Shown here in pieces: positions 1 through 12,064 of a stretch of DNA of 64,000 nt; position 1 is the first letter of the stretch, and each line of letters starts with the position of its first letter. The stretch comes from Rotaria sordida (Eukaryota; Rotifera; Eurotatoria; Philodinida; Philodinidae), in assembly GCA_905250125.1 (NCBI GenBank), contig CAJNOL010000587.1, positions 1 through 64,000 of the forward strand. Reading direction: 5' to 3'. The notes beneath the pieces are model-generated. The model saw nothing but the letters and a program-made list of their open reading frames with translations. It was not told where the DNA came from and ran no database searches. The position numbers and the translations under genes were made by a program.

Positions 1-1059
1 ATCAAGAAGATTTCATATGCCAAAAAAACAGTTTTATTGTGGCCTCGTTTCTTCATTGATCGAGTATGTCGTAATACTCGATTAGATTCGAGTGGCAAGT
101 TATAGGCATGTATTAAATAGTATGTCAATGAAATGTGGTATATCTTGAGAAATTATCTCGTATAAATTAACGTATGTAGTACGGAGAATGGTAGAACATA
201 TCTTGCTCATTGGATAAAGTGCTTCTAGGAAATTTTCCTTACCAAACACAGACCCGCACATACCACTCAACACAACATCGCAGTTCTTTTGTTTAAAGCT
301 AACTGATCTCCAGATTGCAGGAGAAATGGATGTTTGGGTGTCAATGTGGGTGCGGGTATGGATGTGCATTGTGGATGTGGCTATGGATGCCAATGTTGAT
401 GTAAGTGTGGATGTGGGTAACGTTGTGGGTGGCTATAGCTTTGGATATAAATGCAAAGAAGACAGATACCCACCTTCAGAAGATTTGAGAAAAGGAAATT
501 ATGAATGAGGACGCTATGAGAAATATTATTGATAATGCTACGTTCATTGTTGATATATGGTAACAGGTTTTCCTGCAATAGAAGTACATCTAAGGACTTT
601 TAGACTTTAGACTTCAAGATTCTATAGTATCTTCTAGAAGTCCAAAGAATTTCCTAGAATTGTATTGATCCCCCACCTTCCCAAGGATGCTTAAGAATTC
701 CGGAAAATCTAAAAAATTCTCTAGAATTCTTGAAAATTATCTGGAACTCCCTTGGATTCTGTAGGATTCTCGAATTGTAGGGTTCCACTCTTTTTACCTT
801 GCATATTCGTCAATGTTCTTTCAATTTCAAATCCGATTTCATTGATTTCTTCTATAGTTAGAAACCAACTCTTTCGAACTTGTTCTCATGAATCGCATCA
901 GCCTCAAAATAAAATAGTACGCTTTCAAAGTATGAGATGTACCAGAAAAACGTCAAGTTTATCTTTGTCACTGTTAGTAATCAAACGCAATAAATTGAGA
1001 AAGAGAAGGAAATATGACAAAAAATGACATAGAATTTTGGATTATTTGTTCGATTCATT
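1..1059. other. Intergenic, low-complexity start of window
   Basis: I see no supportable gene here. Positions about 326-440 are a degenerate hexameric tract of GTGGAT/GTGGGT units, which makes open frames on both strands look coding. Positions about 590-780 are rich in scattered CTAGAATTC-like words. Both are treated as simple repeats. Confidence 0.5.
326..440 (+). repeat. Degenerate GTGGAT/GTGGGT hexamer tract
   Basis: The tract contains recurring GATGT, GTGGGT and GTGGAT words with a roughly 6-nt period and frequent substitutions. The translated frame is a Val/Asp/Trp/Met-biased string with no domain. It is an imperfect microsatellite or minisatellite rather than a gene. Confidence 0.6.
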
Positions 1060-2790
1060 CTATATCGCGATATATGTGTCATGAAAGTAAACCAATGCTT
1101 TGTAATCTTCTCCCGTTTTCAAAGTTTCCCATTCTTGATCGAATTTATTTACAAAACTGCCATCGTCTAAAGCCATCGCTTTTGTTATTTGATAATTTAA
1201 TTTCATTCGTCTGACATCATGGAATTTGGCCAAATTGTTAGCAATAGTCTCGATGAAACTACGTGTTGCATCCATTAAAGTATTGATTAAGAATCCTTTA
1301 TTAAATATCCATCCCAAATAACCGCCCCAAGTAGATGACGATAGTGTTGTATTATAACAGCCTGTACCAATCGAAAGTAAATGATAATTAACTGGTTTTT
1401 TCCATTGCATTCGTATTGCCCATAACGCAGCTAATTCTGGATCGTTGGCAAACACACCACCATCAATATATAATTCCGGTGTTCCTTCTTTCATAAAATG
1501 TCCATGATGTTTCGTTCCACTCCATATCTCATGTGGTGGGAAATAAGTTGGAGCGGCCATAGTAGCCTTTAATACATCTGCAATTCGATAACCCCAATGC
1601 TTAGCATAACTTGTATTAAATATTGTCATGCTGTCTGTTGTTGTATTGAACGCAGTAATCAGTAATACTTTTTCACGTCTGGCGCGATGAAAATTGCCAA
1701 TTTCATCAGTGGACTCTGACTCCTCTGCAAAGTTCTTGTCATCAACAAATTCTAAGGAATTGCTACGTAATGGAACGACCGATGCTGATTGTTCAGTATC
1801 AATCGTATTGTCAGGATTCAAAAGATTACGGATATCAAGTAAAGTAGCACTTTCAGCTGATAATCGTGTACCATCTTTGAGTTGAATTCCATTGATTATT
1901 TCATCAATCTTATGATGAATACGAGATGGATCATATTTGGAATAGATTAAAGGTCCCAAATAGTTGCGCTTAAAATAGTGAGAAGAGTTTGCATAGATAT
2001 CCATCATGTCCAATATATTATAATTCACAGCCAAACAAAAGGCGATGAGTCCACCAGTACTAGTACCGATCAAGTAATCAAACTGATCCGTAAAGCGCAA
2101 CTGAGCCGTTTTAAATCGTTCCTTGAAAGCTGTATCATTGGGGTTAAATTGCTCAGAACTAGAGAGAAATTTTTCTGTTATAAGTTGAGCAAGAATTTTG
2201 ATAGGCATGTAACCGCGTACACCTAGAAGCAAGAGAAACAAGGCTAGAATATGCATGTGAAAGAGAAGACTTTCGTTGATCTTACCACCACCGTCTAAGC
2301 TGAGCACACGTATGTTTCGTTGAAATGATTGTAAATGATATCCTGCGATTAATGAGTTTAATTGATTCAACTCTGTTTCTTGGGAGGATGTCGATGATTC
2401 ATTTCCCAGTTGCTTTAACTTTTCCGTAACAATATACAGTTCATAATCATTTTCAATTTTCTTCTCCTTTTGTATCTGCTCATATTTCATTTGTTTTATT
2501 TTCTTTCGAGCTTCTTTCCCGTTTTTTTCAGCTTGTTCAACCAATAACCATTTCAAACAATCGTCAGTTATTGGCTCAGTTTTTGATAGTGTTCGATGCC
2601 AGCGTTCATGACGACTATGAGTTCCAGGTAATAGTTCAGCATAATCAAGTTCAGCGCATGTAGGACATAAATCAAAAACTTCGCATATTGTACATTGTTT
2701 CCAAACTACGTAATCGATTGTAATACCACAATTGTCACATCGACGATGCGTAGATATTTTACTGAATGACTTCAGAAATCGCGACGACAT
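1060..2790 (-). CDS. ZZ zinc finger + patatin-like phospholipase
   Basis: This is probably a cytosolic lipid acyl hydrolase (patatin / calcium-independent PLA2 type) preceded by a ZZ zinc finger. I place the start at 2790. The ZZ finger is at residues about 18-61: Cys pairs 18/21, 33/36 and 42/45, plus His58 and His61. A charged, helical linker (about 80-130) follows. The patatin domain runs from about residue 160: the DGGG-VRG oxyanion motif at 166-172, nucleophile Ser223 in GTSTG, and catalytic Asp422 in a DGG motif. The frame is open throughout, but 2223-2285 is a 63-nt intron (GTAAG...CTAG); removing it restores the canonical DGGGVRG. The spliced protein is 555 aa. TTTCAG directly before the start codon suggests a 5'UTR intron. 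All catalytic residues are present. ZZ fingers usually bind proteins or N-termini, so substrate recruitment is an inference. Confidence 0.9.
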   Translation of the reverse strand: MSSRFLKSFSKISTHRRCDNCGITIDYVVWKQCTICEVFDLCPTCAELDYAELLPGTHSRHERWHRTLSKTEPITDDCLKWLLVEQAEKNGKEARKKIKQMKYEQIQKEKKIENDYELYIVTEKLKQLGNESSTSSQETELNQLNSLIAGYHLQSFQRNIRVLSLDGGGKINESLLFHMHILALFLLLLGVRGYMPIKILAQLITEKFLSSSEQFNPNDTAFKERFKTAQLRFTDQFDYLIGTSTGGLIAFCLAVNYNILDMMDIYANSSHYFKRNYLGPLIYSKYDPSRIHHKIDEIINGIQLKDGTRLSAESATLLDIRNLLNPDNTIDTEQSASVVPLRSNSLEFVDDKNFAEESESTDEIGNFHRARREKVLLITAFNTTTDSMTIFNTSYAKHWGYRIADVLKATMAAPTYFPPHEIWSGTKHHGHFMKEGTPELYIDGGVFANDPELAALWAIRMQWKKPVNYHLLSIGTGCYNTTLSSSTWGGYLGWIFNKGFLINTLMDATRSFIETIANNLAKFHDVRRMKLNYQITKAMALDDGSFVNKFDQEWETLKTGEDYKALVYFHDTYIAI

Positions 2791-4541
2791 TCTGAAAATA
2801 ATTATATGAATGTTGTTGATGATATATATCAATGATTCTTGGTTTGCCTTTGATCAAATACGATATCAATAAGAGAACTTAAATATATGCCCTAAATTAC
2901 TTGATTCGAATACAAAATGGATCGCGGCAAATCATTTCTCATTGGAAAATAACTGAAGAAAATGAAGAGTATTTGTTCATGATTCGAACTGAGTCGTTTC
3001 TGTTAGAATTAGAAGTATGCTTTCTTTCCCTACTTTGACTCAAGCACAGTGGATATTTCTATGATTGTTGATGCTTAGTATTCCCAAGATTCATTTTAAT
3101 TCGAATCAGGTAGCAGCCACTCATACATCCAGTATTATTATCTCAGAAAGTAGACGCATAATAGTCATGTGAAGATGATAAAACTCTTGTTTTACCCAGA
3201 CTATTTTTCTTATAATATGAAAAGCACATAAAAATCAACCAGAATGAACGAAAGAAAAGTAAGCTGAGAAGCAAACGAGTGAACGAAGGAAAGATCAACA
3301 ATTGAGATCAAAACAATATGTGAATATTTACCATTTCTTCTCACTAAGTCATTATCTTACTGCTCAAAAAGCATAGGAGAAGCGATAAAATATGAGATAA
3401 AGATCAGGGACAAAAGAGTCGGTAGTGACGTTAACTTGTTGACATTACGCATAGGTAATATTATCAATGAGAAAAAAGAAAACAATAACTCGACAAAAAG
3501 ATAATAGTACTTTTTGTCTTGCTATCATATTGCTCTCTTTAATATACTCAAATATCATGTGATCCATGACACAGCAAACAGATAGTGTTGAGATATGTTT
3601 TCGACCAGTTTTCTCTAGATACTAGGCAAGGCGTGGAGGCAAGATTCGATAAGGAAAAAAATAAAACGGAACGGTTAGTGATGAGTGGATATCGCCACTG
3701 TGTACACAACAGATAATGAAGTACAACAATCAAAAAGCTCCAAAAAGCATTCATTTTAACAAGTCTCAGACAAATGTTACATTTAATATGCTTTTACGAT
3801 TTTTTGACAAGAAAAAAAGAAGAATGCCACACGCTATCAGACTCTTTTTAACTGTTCAAGATGTGATAAATCTTAGCTATTCTCATCTATAATATTTTGT
3901 TTGTGCCGGTTTCTTCTGCAGTAAACTGATCTAAAATTTAGAGAAGTCCTATTACTTTACAATTGTGAATATATGTCCGTGGTATGCTGCATCGACGTCT
4001 TATATTATTGAGAGCAAACATAGCATGATGCCTTGTATCGAAATAGAAAAGATTTCCATAGCTAGATAGTGCAAGGTTCTCTGTAAATTGTCATCATCAT
4101 CATCATTGCTTTTCGTCATCTGCAGTTACAAGCTGCTTTCTCTTCCTATACACCTATAGAAGTTATCTGTAGCATTGAGACGAAAATATGCGTTCAAAGT
4201 TTGGACGTGTTCATAGACAAAAAAATAACAATGGGAGACTTGAGTCTGTGGTCAAATGGTAAGTGCTCGTCGTAGGAGGCCCTAATGTATAGATTATCTT
4301 TTTCTAGTTATATTTCGCTCATTGAAAGAATCAAATGAAAAATGTCAATTAATTGATATAATTTTGCTAAACTTTCATTTATCATGACATTTATCTATGA
4401 AACAGCTGCTCAACTATTCAACTGTAATAATGTAGTCATTGTCGGATGAACTGCATTGGTATTTGCATCATTAAAAAAAAATGATTCAAATGTTTATTTG
4501 TGTTCTCACCTTTGTTTGTATCAACACTATACAGTATAATA
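2791..4541. other. Intergenic
   Basis: AT-rich sequence between the patatin gene and the mariner remnant. Short open frames occur but carry no recognisable motif, and I see no structured repeat. The promoter and 5'UTR of the patatin gene should lie at its left edge. Confidence 0.5.
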
Positions 4542-5530
4542 TTGGGTTGTCAACAAAGTTTTTGCGTTTTTTTCAAAAATTTTATTATTATGTTTCGACT
4601 CCAACGGTACAACTAGCTTTCAATTATATACCCATCACTACTATCTATCACTTGTTCCCAACGTTTTGACAGGGATAGGATCCAGTGTTCGTAGAAGTTC
4701 TGGAATTTTTGATCGAAGAAGTTGATGAGTTCCATTTTGACGTCGTTCTCGTCGTCGAACTTTTTCTCACGTAAATGGTTCGAAAGAGAACGAAACAAAT
4801 GGTGGTCCGTTGGAGCCAAGTCAGGAGAACAAGGTGGATGAGGAACGGTAATCCATCCGAGCTTCAATAATTTTTCGCGAGTCGACTTTGCAATATGGGG
4901 TCTTGCATTATCATGCAAATAATAAATTCGATCCTGCTTTCCCTAGAGTTTTTCTGCAACCCGGCCCAATTGTTGACAATAGAGATCAGCAGTGACGGTG
5001 CAACCATTTAGAAGAATTTCCTAGTGGATAATCCCATTGACACTCTATCAAACGCTCAGCATTACTTTCTTGGAATGTGGATCAGTCTTAGGTGTTGCTA
5101 CGGCTGTTTGACCAGCGCTCAGCCACTGACGTCTGTGCGTGTAGTTAATGTACAACACCCACTTCTCATCACCGGTGATAAGATTGCGGAGCCATTGATA
5201 GTTGCGGTGAGATGTCACTAAATCCATACAAACATCAACCCTATGTTGAAGCTGATGTGGTGATAACTCCTGGGGGTATCCAAACTCCATATCTCCATGT
5301 TTTGCCTAATTCGTTCAGATGTTTTTCCACCGCAGTATGAGAGCATCCAAGCTGCTCTGCTAAACACAGTGAAGTCAATCGAGGATCTTGTTCGATAAGC
5401 TGCTTTAAGAGATTCACATCCACTTCCAGTGGTCTACCGGGTCGAGGTAAATCATCGAGTTCTAAGTTACCGTTCTTAAAACGACTGAACCAATGTTGCA
5501 CCGTACGGGTGGAGTGTAGTACAGACATAA
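4542..5530 (-). mobile_element. Decayed mariner-family transposon
   Basis: This is the remnant of a Tc1/mariner element, transposase on the minus strand. One terminal sequence is visible: a TA dinucleotide at 4540-4541 followed by TTGGGTTGTCAACAAAG from 4542. No matching inverted repeat was found near 5530-5600, so the 5' end appears lost. About 1 kb of a normal ~1.3-kb element remains. Confidence 0.85.
4613..5528 (-). pseudogene. Mariner transposase pseudogene
   Basis: The transposase cuts and rejoins DNA at TA sites. Three blocks are readable. At 5528-5241 there is the second half of the N-terminal helix-turn-helix region, with a PRPGRP linker. At 5290-5048 is the first catalytic Asp in a GDEKW context. 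At 4918-4613 are the second Asp (HDNARPH) and the third (SPDLAPTDHH). The last two Asp are separated by 34 residues, the D34D spacing diagnostic of mariner. The first block is in a different frame from the second, so there is a frameshift. Between the second and third blocks the shared frame has several stop codons, mostly at expected Trp or Gln positions. The N-terminal DNA-binding end is missing. The copy is inactive. Confidence 0.9.
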
Positions 5531-6532
5531 GTCAGCATGATACTCGTATCAATAGACTATCATTCCAGATCTCTTCTGTAACCTACAGTGCGTAAACAGT
5601 GTACGTGCAGCCCTCGAATAAGATACGAGCGATTACATCATAGAATTTCAATCGATTAAATATAAGTGAAAATAAAAATCACTTTGTTTAGGAGTAGAGC
5701 AACAGTTAAACTTTCTTTCAATAACAATCAGTAAGATCAATATTGAACAGCAAACTACTAATTTCGACGATGGAAATCACGAAAACCATCTAAAGCAAGT
5801 AGTAAACTTCTTCATGTTCAACAGAACGAGAACTAGTATTATGACGGTAGGCATACAAAACACAAAATATGATTGTTCGAAGTGAGCGCAGCCCGAGTCA
5901 TTTCAACATTATGACGATTATGACAGAAAAAGTTGAATAGAGGAAATGAATAGGCTAGAGAACACTCGTCATCATTGCATTAGAAAGAGTAATCTTGTCG
6001 GAAAAAGCGCTCTTCAATCGAAACGTTGCAATCCTAATACAGTCTATTCAGTATCGCAAACTAATGTATGGTACTCCTACCTTGCCTTCGTCTGTGTCAT
6101 CTCAACAATTCATATTTTCTCCCTGTTGCGTAAGAAGACTAGTGGAACATACTGCTCGCTATATTAGCATCGATATTCGTTATCATTACATTTGTTCAGT
6201 TCCAATTTTTCAGATACGCACTCGCCTTCTCTCTCAAGATAATCACATTTGCCGTCGCAGCTCTTGGGCTAGTTCGGTGTAGGAGTTTGTGTAGGTTGTG
6301 GGAAAAGAGAAGAGTCTTGCCTACACTGACCACACCTTCGAGTGTAAATATTTCTGTATCTGTACCTTTACCATCATCTTCACTATCACACTCACCCATC
6401 TTATGGAACCGTCACCACATCCATGCTCTCTATTATATCCAAAAGTATTCTAATTACTTGAGCATAAAGAAAGATTAAATTTTTTGCTCAATATTTTTTA
6501 TTAGTAAAATATTTCGACTGAGTCAGACAATA
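5531..6532. other. Intergenic
   Basis: No gene is supported. Overlapping open frames on both strands at 5946-6478 have no domain signature, no splice-consistent extension and unbiased composition. Confidence 0.45.
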
Positions 6533-7028
6533 TTACGAAAGTAACATAACCGCTTCTTTGATTGTTTCTTCTGTAATTCCATGCAATGTTGTAGTCATTA
6601 CAAAATGGTCTTGCATTCGATTTTTATCAAGTTGGAATAAATCCATATCGTCAATGGCAATCCATTTCTTAATAATAATGTGTTGTTGAGTGGTTTTATT
6701 ATCAAAAGTTTCCATCCAATGATAGATTTCATCTACTCTTGTTTTACCTCGATCACTAGTCCATCCTAATAAGGAATCAATACCAATTTCTTTAAAAGAT
6801 GATTCGATTTTGGATCTTGATTTTGGAAAAAATCTAAATAGAACATTAAATTCGAGATGGAGAACTGACAAAATGGAAACTTTCCAATTACCTCCAAGAA
6901 GAAGTCAAAACGATTCGAGCAGATGTCATGTCTACTATAGTCTTCAAATTTTGTAGGCATTTTTTATCAATTTCTTTCCTTAAACATAATACTCCATCAA
7001 TATCCAAGAAGATGATTTTTGTTTCCAT
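6533..7028 (-). CDS. HAD-superfamily protein, HAD_SAK-like
   Basis: A small two-exon gene: exon 1 7028-6892, intron 6891-6834 (58 nt, GTAATT...TTTAG), exon 2 6833-6533; 145 aa. HAD motif I is at the N-terminus (IFLDIDGV, residues about 6-13), with both Asp present. Motif II is LTSSWR around residues 41-46, its last codon split by the intron. A conserved GWTSDRGKTR stretch follows, and the motif IV acidic pair is in AIDDMD. This order and short length match the HAD domain seen in 'Swiss Army Knife' RNA-repair proteins and related stand-alone HAD proteins. A phosphatase or nucleotidase role is inferred; the substrate is unknown. Without splicing the gene looks like two weak fragments, so it is easily missed. 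The start is chosen because motif I follows it directly. Confidence 0.85.
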
Positions 7029-10000
7029 CTATATCTAAAAATATTTAACTGAAGTTACAGTTCGACATCTATAAATCAGAATAATATTTTTGCTTAAATA
7101 AAGGATTTCTGTCCATTCATTCATATTGTTAAACAGAAATTTTAAAGTTGAATATCTTAATAGATTATAATCAATATTTAAACGAGTATTGACCTGAATC
7201 TTATATCAATAGCTAATTTAACTAACAAAGGTTAATTACCCTAAAAGTCAATGTTTTTGGATAAACGCATTTTCATTCCAAATTGTCATTGATTTCAAAT
7301 GAGCAAACAATTGAATACAAATAGAAGATTTTATTATTTTGGCCAGCGCTCTAGGCTCTCTCAAGATATTTGAGATGGTGATCATGAATTTCCTATTTGC
7401 TTTTGCTATTGCTATTATTAATTTCTAGTATAAGTCTCTAGAGTCGTCAGAGACTTGTTTTGAACCTTTTAGAACAAAAATTTTGAAACAGCCAAGTGGT
7501 AGAAAACATCGAGTCTCCTGAGATGCAAAAATTTACAGATCTTACGAAGTGCTGTCAAAGGGTAGGAACCAAAAAGCGTAACTCAGTAAAGTTTTGTAAA
7601 ACTCATAGCTTTGTAGCCGAGAGATGTGTACAGTTGAAGAACACCTTATTTTGAAGTTTAAAGAGTTTTCTTTCACATGATAGTTAAGTATCGTCTAGCT
7701 CTAATTTAAATCTCTATCTATCATTCGTGCCGATAAGATTGTGTCATACGAAATTAGTGCCTAAAACTATTCAGCAATGATCTTCGATAAAGAGTTATGA
7801 AGGTGTGGACGAAGACAAAAAAGACAATATTACCCTATAGCCCCCACTCACGCCCTCACCTCATTGAAACACACCTGATACCGAGATATAATGGAATCTA
7901 TGGTTTTTTTAATTTCGAACTGAATTTTGAGGAAACAACAGCACCCTTTTCCACAAAAAACTGCGTATCTTGCGGGTCTTTAGAATTATGATGATAATAT
8001 CTACAGTATATACTTCCTATTTTTATAGAGTACGTGTTTTACAGATCTTTAGAATTATGATGATGATATGCGCAGTATATACCACCTATTTTTATAGGGT
8101 GTGGGTGTGAATCAAAAGAAGATCTAAACCCACACCCTATGAAAACAGGCGTATATACTACATACATCACCAGTATACATCTAACGGACCGCAATACCCA
8201 CATCCTACAAAAATAGAGGGTATATACTACAGATATCATAATCATAATTCTAAAGATTTGCAAGTCCCTCATTTCGGTTTGAAATCGAGTGTCTTTTTTC
8301 CTTCTTCTAAATTCATATTGAAATGACAGACCGTATTTTGTTTCCATTTTTACATGAGATCCAATTTGAAGACGTACGATAAAAAGACGTGGCATTCCTT
8401 GCTCGATAGTGACGTCTCTATGTTAACGACAAAATTATCTTGCAATTTTTCATTGTATTGAAACAGATAAACATCATGATTTTCTTGAAGAATAACGCTT
8501 TATTCTATTTGCACTTCTTTCTTCTTTTCTAATTTAGAAATAATTTTTCAATCGTCAATATGAGCAATAACAGCATAGCCAATCGCTTATTCTTGAATCA
8601 GAATTACTTCATTGTTGAGAAATGCTTGCTTGATAATGACATCGGCAGAGAATGATCGCATGCTACGTTTGACACTGGCTTATTTAAGTGACTAAACATG
8701 TGTTGCTCTAACTTATGGACGATTAAGGTCGAGTCGTGTTTGATTCGGAGTATGTTGAGAAAATGAATGCGTTTATGATGGTAGTGCTCGTTAATACAAA
8801 GATGGTGCGAAGTAAGAAAAGTTGTCGAATGGATGACTTATTATTGACACGAAAGGTTGATATGTTGGCGTGAGTAACAGAAGAAAAAGAGTCAGTGTAA
8901 TAAAGAAGAGAACGAGAAAGATTCATGGTGAATAACGCAATGAGTCACTAAAAACAAGAATGTTGTCAGACACTTACCCAGTGTAATGAAAATGAAGGAT
9001 AGCTCGTTTTCATTACTACTGCAGTATCTATTTTATAGTAATCGATCTTGAAAAACTGGAGGAGTAGCGTTAGCGCTATCCTCAAGTATACGATATTCAC
9101 TACACTACACTACTCCATCGCTCCAGTTTTGTTCGCTTCATACAGAACACGAGCTTATATACGAGACATGGAAAGAAGAAGGAGAGAGAAGTGAGAACAG
9201 AGGAAAGAGGGAATAAAGGACAGATTGAGCAAACAGCTATTATGGGTCATGAGGTCAGAACGTTTAGTCGTATTGTGACCGAATGCTCTAACATCATAGA
9301 ACCGATAGAAGATGAGGAAAGGTCGTATCCTTATTATTGGTACACCCAGTTAGTTTAAAGCGTGACGTATTGTCCAAAATACTCGTTTATCACAATAAAC
9401 GATTTTCTAAGTAAAACATAAAAATTGCGTTCTTATCATTCAAACGCTATATTATTGATGTTATAAGCAGTGATTCGTTTATGATTAAACGCATAATTTG
9501 TGATAAACGATTATTAGTTTTTGGTCGATATCTAATCTAATCAATTAGTTTTCATTTTATTTTCTAAATATCTAATTTCGAACCAGTCGAAATATTTATC
9601 TAAATAAATAAAAATTCGTCTATTTCAAATATAATATATTAATAGAGATATTTTGTACAATGTTCAAATTTTTATCTTTCCAAAAATTCGAAAACTTTCA
9701 GAACAGACTTCGATTCGTATGTTATGTTTTAAAAGAGGATAAATTTTCCATTTATTTAGATAAACATTTAGACTTACTCTAAATTAAATATTGCTGCTTT
9801 TCGAAAACAGAATGAAAACTACTCAATGATTCAGATTAGATATCGGCAAAAATTAAACATCAGTGCATCAGGATACATTCTCTTATTGATTTGTATGAGC
9901 TCTACTATGCTTTATTGATTGCCTAAACTTTCACTTATTTTTTCATACTGCTATGCTACTTCCATTTTTCTACTTTATTTCAGTTTATTTTTCGAAATAT

Positions 10001-10326
10001 TCAAAGAGTATCCATAAAATTATTATCAATATTAGTTGATTTTTTAAACCAGTTATTTAGTTTAAAAGAATGTAAAAAAAAACAGAACAACTAAAAATCT
10101 AGATGCTCACCGGTTTTGAGCAAAGTCTTCTAATACTTCGATAATTGGATTCTTTGAACTAAAATATTGGTCAATGAAAACCTATGATTATTGAAACATT
10201 TTTTGTTTACGAAATTTTCTAACAAAAAACAATCAGCTCAAGCAACTATAATAATCTTTTGTAGTTTCATTTTATTTTGAATGGAAAAAAAAAGAACATT
10301 TATACAAGTATAAGAAAACACCGGCT
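7029..10326. other. Intergenic with small inverted repeats
   Basis: No gene is supported. The stretch contains the foldback repeat at 7979-8268. A short imperfect hairpin at about 9050-9135 has arms around AAAACTGGAG. Repeated TCGTTTATCACAA words in opposite orientations occur at about 9383-9410 and 9500-9525, which may be tiny MITE ends. Open frames at 8039-8395 and 8723-8926 overlap repeats and show no domain. Confidence 0.5.
7979..8268. repeat. Foldback / MITE-like inverted repeat cluster
   Basis: A motif of about 60 nt starts TCTTTAGAATTATGATGAT and continues through CAGTATATAC to CCTATTTTTATAG. It occurs twice in direct orientation (about 7979-8036 and 8043-8110) and once inverted (about 8195-8268), with a further inverted partial copy (about 8126-8165) centred on the CCCACACCCTAT sequence. 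The arrangement resembles a degenerate foldback or MITE with a duplicated left end. Confidence 0.7.
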
Positions 10327-12064
10327 TTAGTCTTCGATTAGAACGACGTCACTTGATTGCGTATTTGCTTCATGCTCATTAAGTTCTTCATCAGGTCCAA
10401 ACTAAATATATAAAAATAAAAAATATAATAAAATTTAATTTTAAAACAAATTTACAAAATATTCAACAAGTGAAGGTTTATCTTTTTCGGTATAAATAAG
10501 AAATTGTGCACAGAGAATTCCAGCAGCATCAATACGTAATGAAAGTTTACTTGCAATGGATAATGCTCGAACAATATATTGAAAAAATTGAGTTTTATAT
10601 CTGAAGAATAAGTTCATTAAAATGAAAAGAAAAAACAAACATTACCGATTATTCACTGGCTCTGTGCATAGAAATGTATCCATAACAGGTGAATCTTGAT
10701 TTATATCAACTGATGTACTACCTCCACATCCATTAGCAATAAGACGAAAATGTGGAACATCTTGAGTAATCAATAATTCAATACCTTTAAAAAATAAAAA
10801 TAGCAGAAATGAAAAGAAAAATAAATAAAATATTTACAATCAGCTTTGAGATCAATTTCACTAAGTGCTTCTTTGAATCCACTAGCCTACAATTAAAAGT
10901 TAATCAAAAGTATTTGTTTCATTATTAATTACTAACTTTGAAAACAACTTTAGTAACAACATTTTCTGTTTGAAAATCAAAATCAATTGTATCTGTATCA
11001 TCTAATACTTTGATTAAACATTCAGTAATTACACCTTCTTCTTCTAAACTATGAAATGAATAAGAAAAAACAGAATGATATCTCTGATCGTTTACAAAAT
11101 CAATAAATAAGTAATGATAAATTACTAAAGTTGTAATGGATGTGTTTGATTTTCACGATAATGAATTTGTACAGCAACATTTGTTGGTAATGGTTCATGT
11201 GTCACCGGATCAAGTGGAATACCAAAGATATTCAAACAATTCTAAACAGATAAAATATTTAAAACAAATAAAAAATAAGGCACCATAAAATTATACAAGA
11301 ACAGTTTCAAGATGAAATCGAAATCGAATTTGTCGCACCAATTCATATGAATCGAAAACACGTGTATCAATAAAAGCATTACCTTGTACACATTGTTTAT
11401 CTTCAACAATGATTTTTATACCAGTTGGTAATGCACAAAATATAGCATCCTAAACAGAAGTCTTCTTAAATAAATATATTTGAATTCTGATAAATTTAAA
11501 TTAAGAACTCTTGTATATTATACAGTTTTGTTCAAATATAATTGATCTCTACAGCATTTATATTGCATCAAATGAATGACATTTTTTTCTAATTAAACAT
11601 TTCAATTGATCATTTTTAGTGTTGAATAATTTGACTCATTAGTCTATATTTGAAAAAAATTGTTTTCTTATCAAACTCAATGTTAATCGACAAGAATTTG
11701 ATTTGATATTAATCAAACATATCTTTTAATCTCTCGTTACAAATGAGTAATATTAATCATGAAATAGACAGAAGATTTTGTAGAACTCTATTCAAATAGA
11801 TTTAAAACAAAACAGATTTTAGTTAGAATTCATTATAACTATTATTCTTCTCGATTATTAAATCTAATAATATGAATATATAACAATTAACCCTACATCA
11901 GCAAAATGAATAGTTTTGAGAATACTGGCAAGTGTTCGACTTGATTTTAGTTTTGCAACAAATGCAATATCATCATTATCAGTTTGTTCTTGTTCATTGA
12001 CATTATTTTCTTCTTCATCTGTATCTTCTTGATGTGTATCAAATAAAGACATTTGTTCTAACAT
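10327..12064 (-). CDS. RAD1: Checkpoint clamp protein RAD1
   Basis: RAD1 is a subunit of the nuclear 9-1-1 (RAD9-RAD1-HUS1) clamp, which is loaded at DNA damage to activate ATR signalling. Eight exons give 318 aa (human RAD1 is 282): 12064-11897, 11449-11297, 11241-11126, 11048-10937, 10886-10838, 10784-10646, 10600-10456, 10401-10327. All phases join. Recognisable RAD1 blocks are the VEDKQCVQGNAF segment, a CLNIFG strand, an LEEEGVITEC-like strand, the IDFDF motif, a PHFRL strand, and the C-terminal VEYF followed by a PDEE tail. The extra length is an acidic, Asp/Glu/Gln-rich N-terminal extension of about 30 residues. Intron 1 (447 nt) is far longer than the others. The gene is head-to-head with the next one, 354 bp apart. 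Confidence 0.93.

Noticed and set aside
326..508. 60-aa Val/Trp/Asp-rich open frame
   Set aside because: It is a translated hexamer repeat, equally open on the other strand.
8039..8395. 118-aa minus-strand open frame
   Set aside because: It runs through the foldback repeat at 7979-8268 and has no domain.
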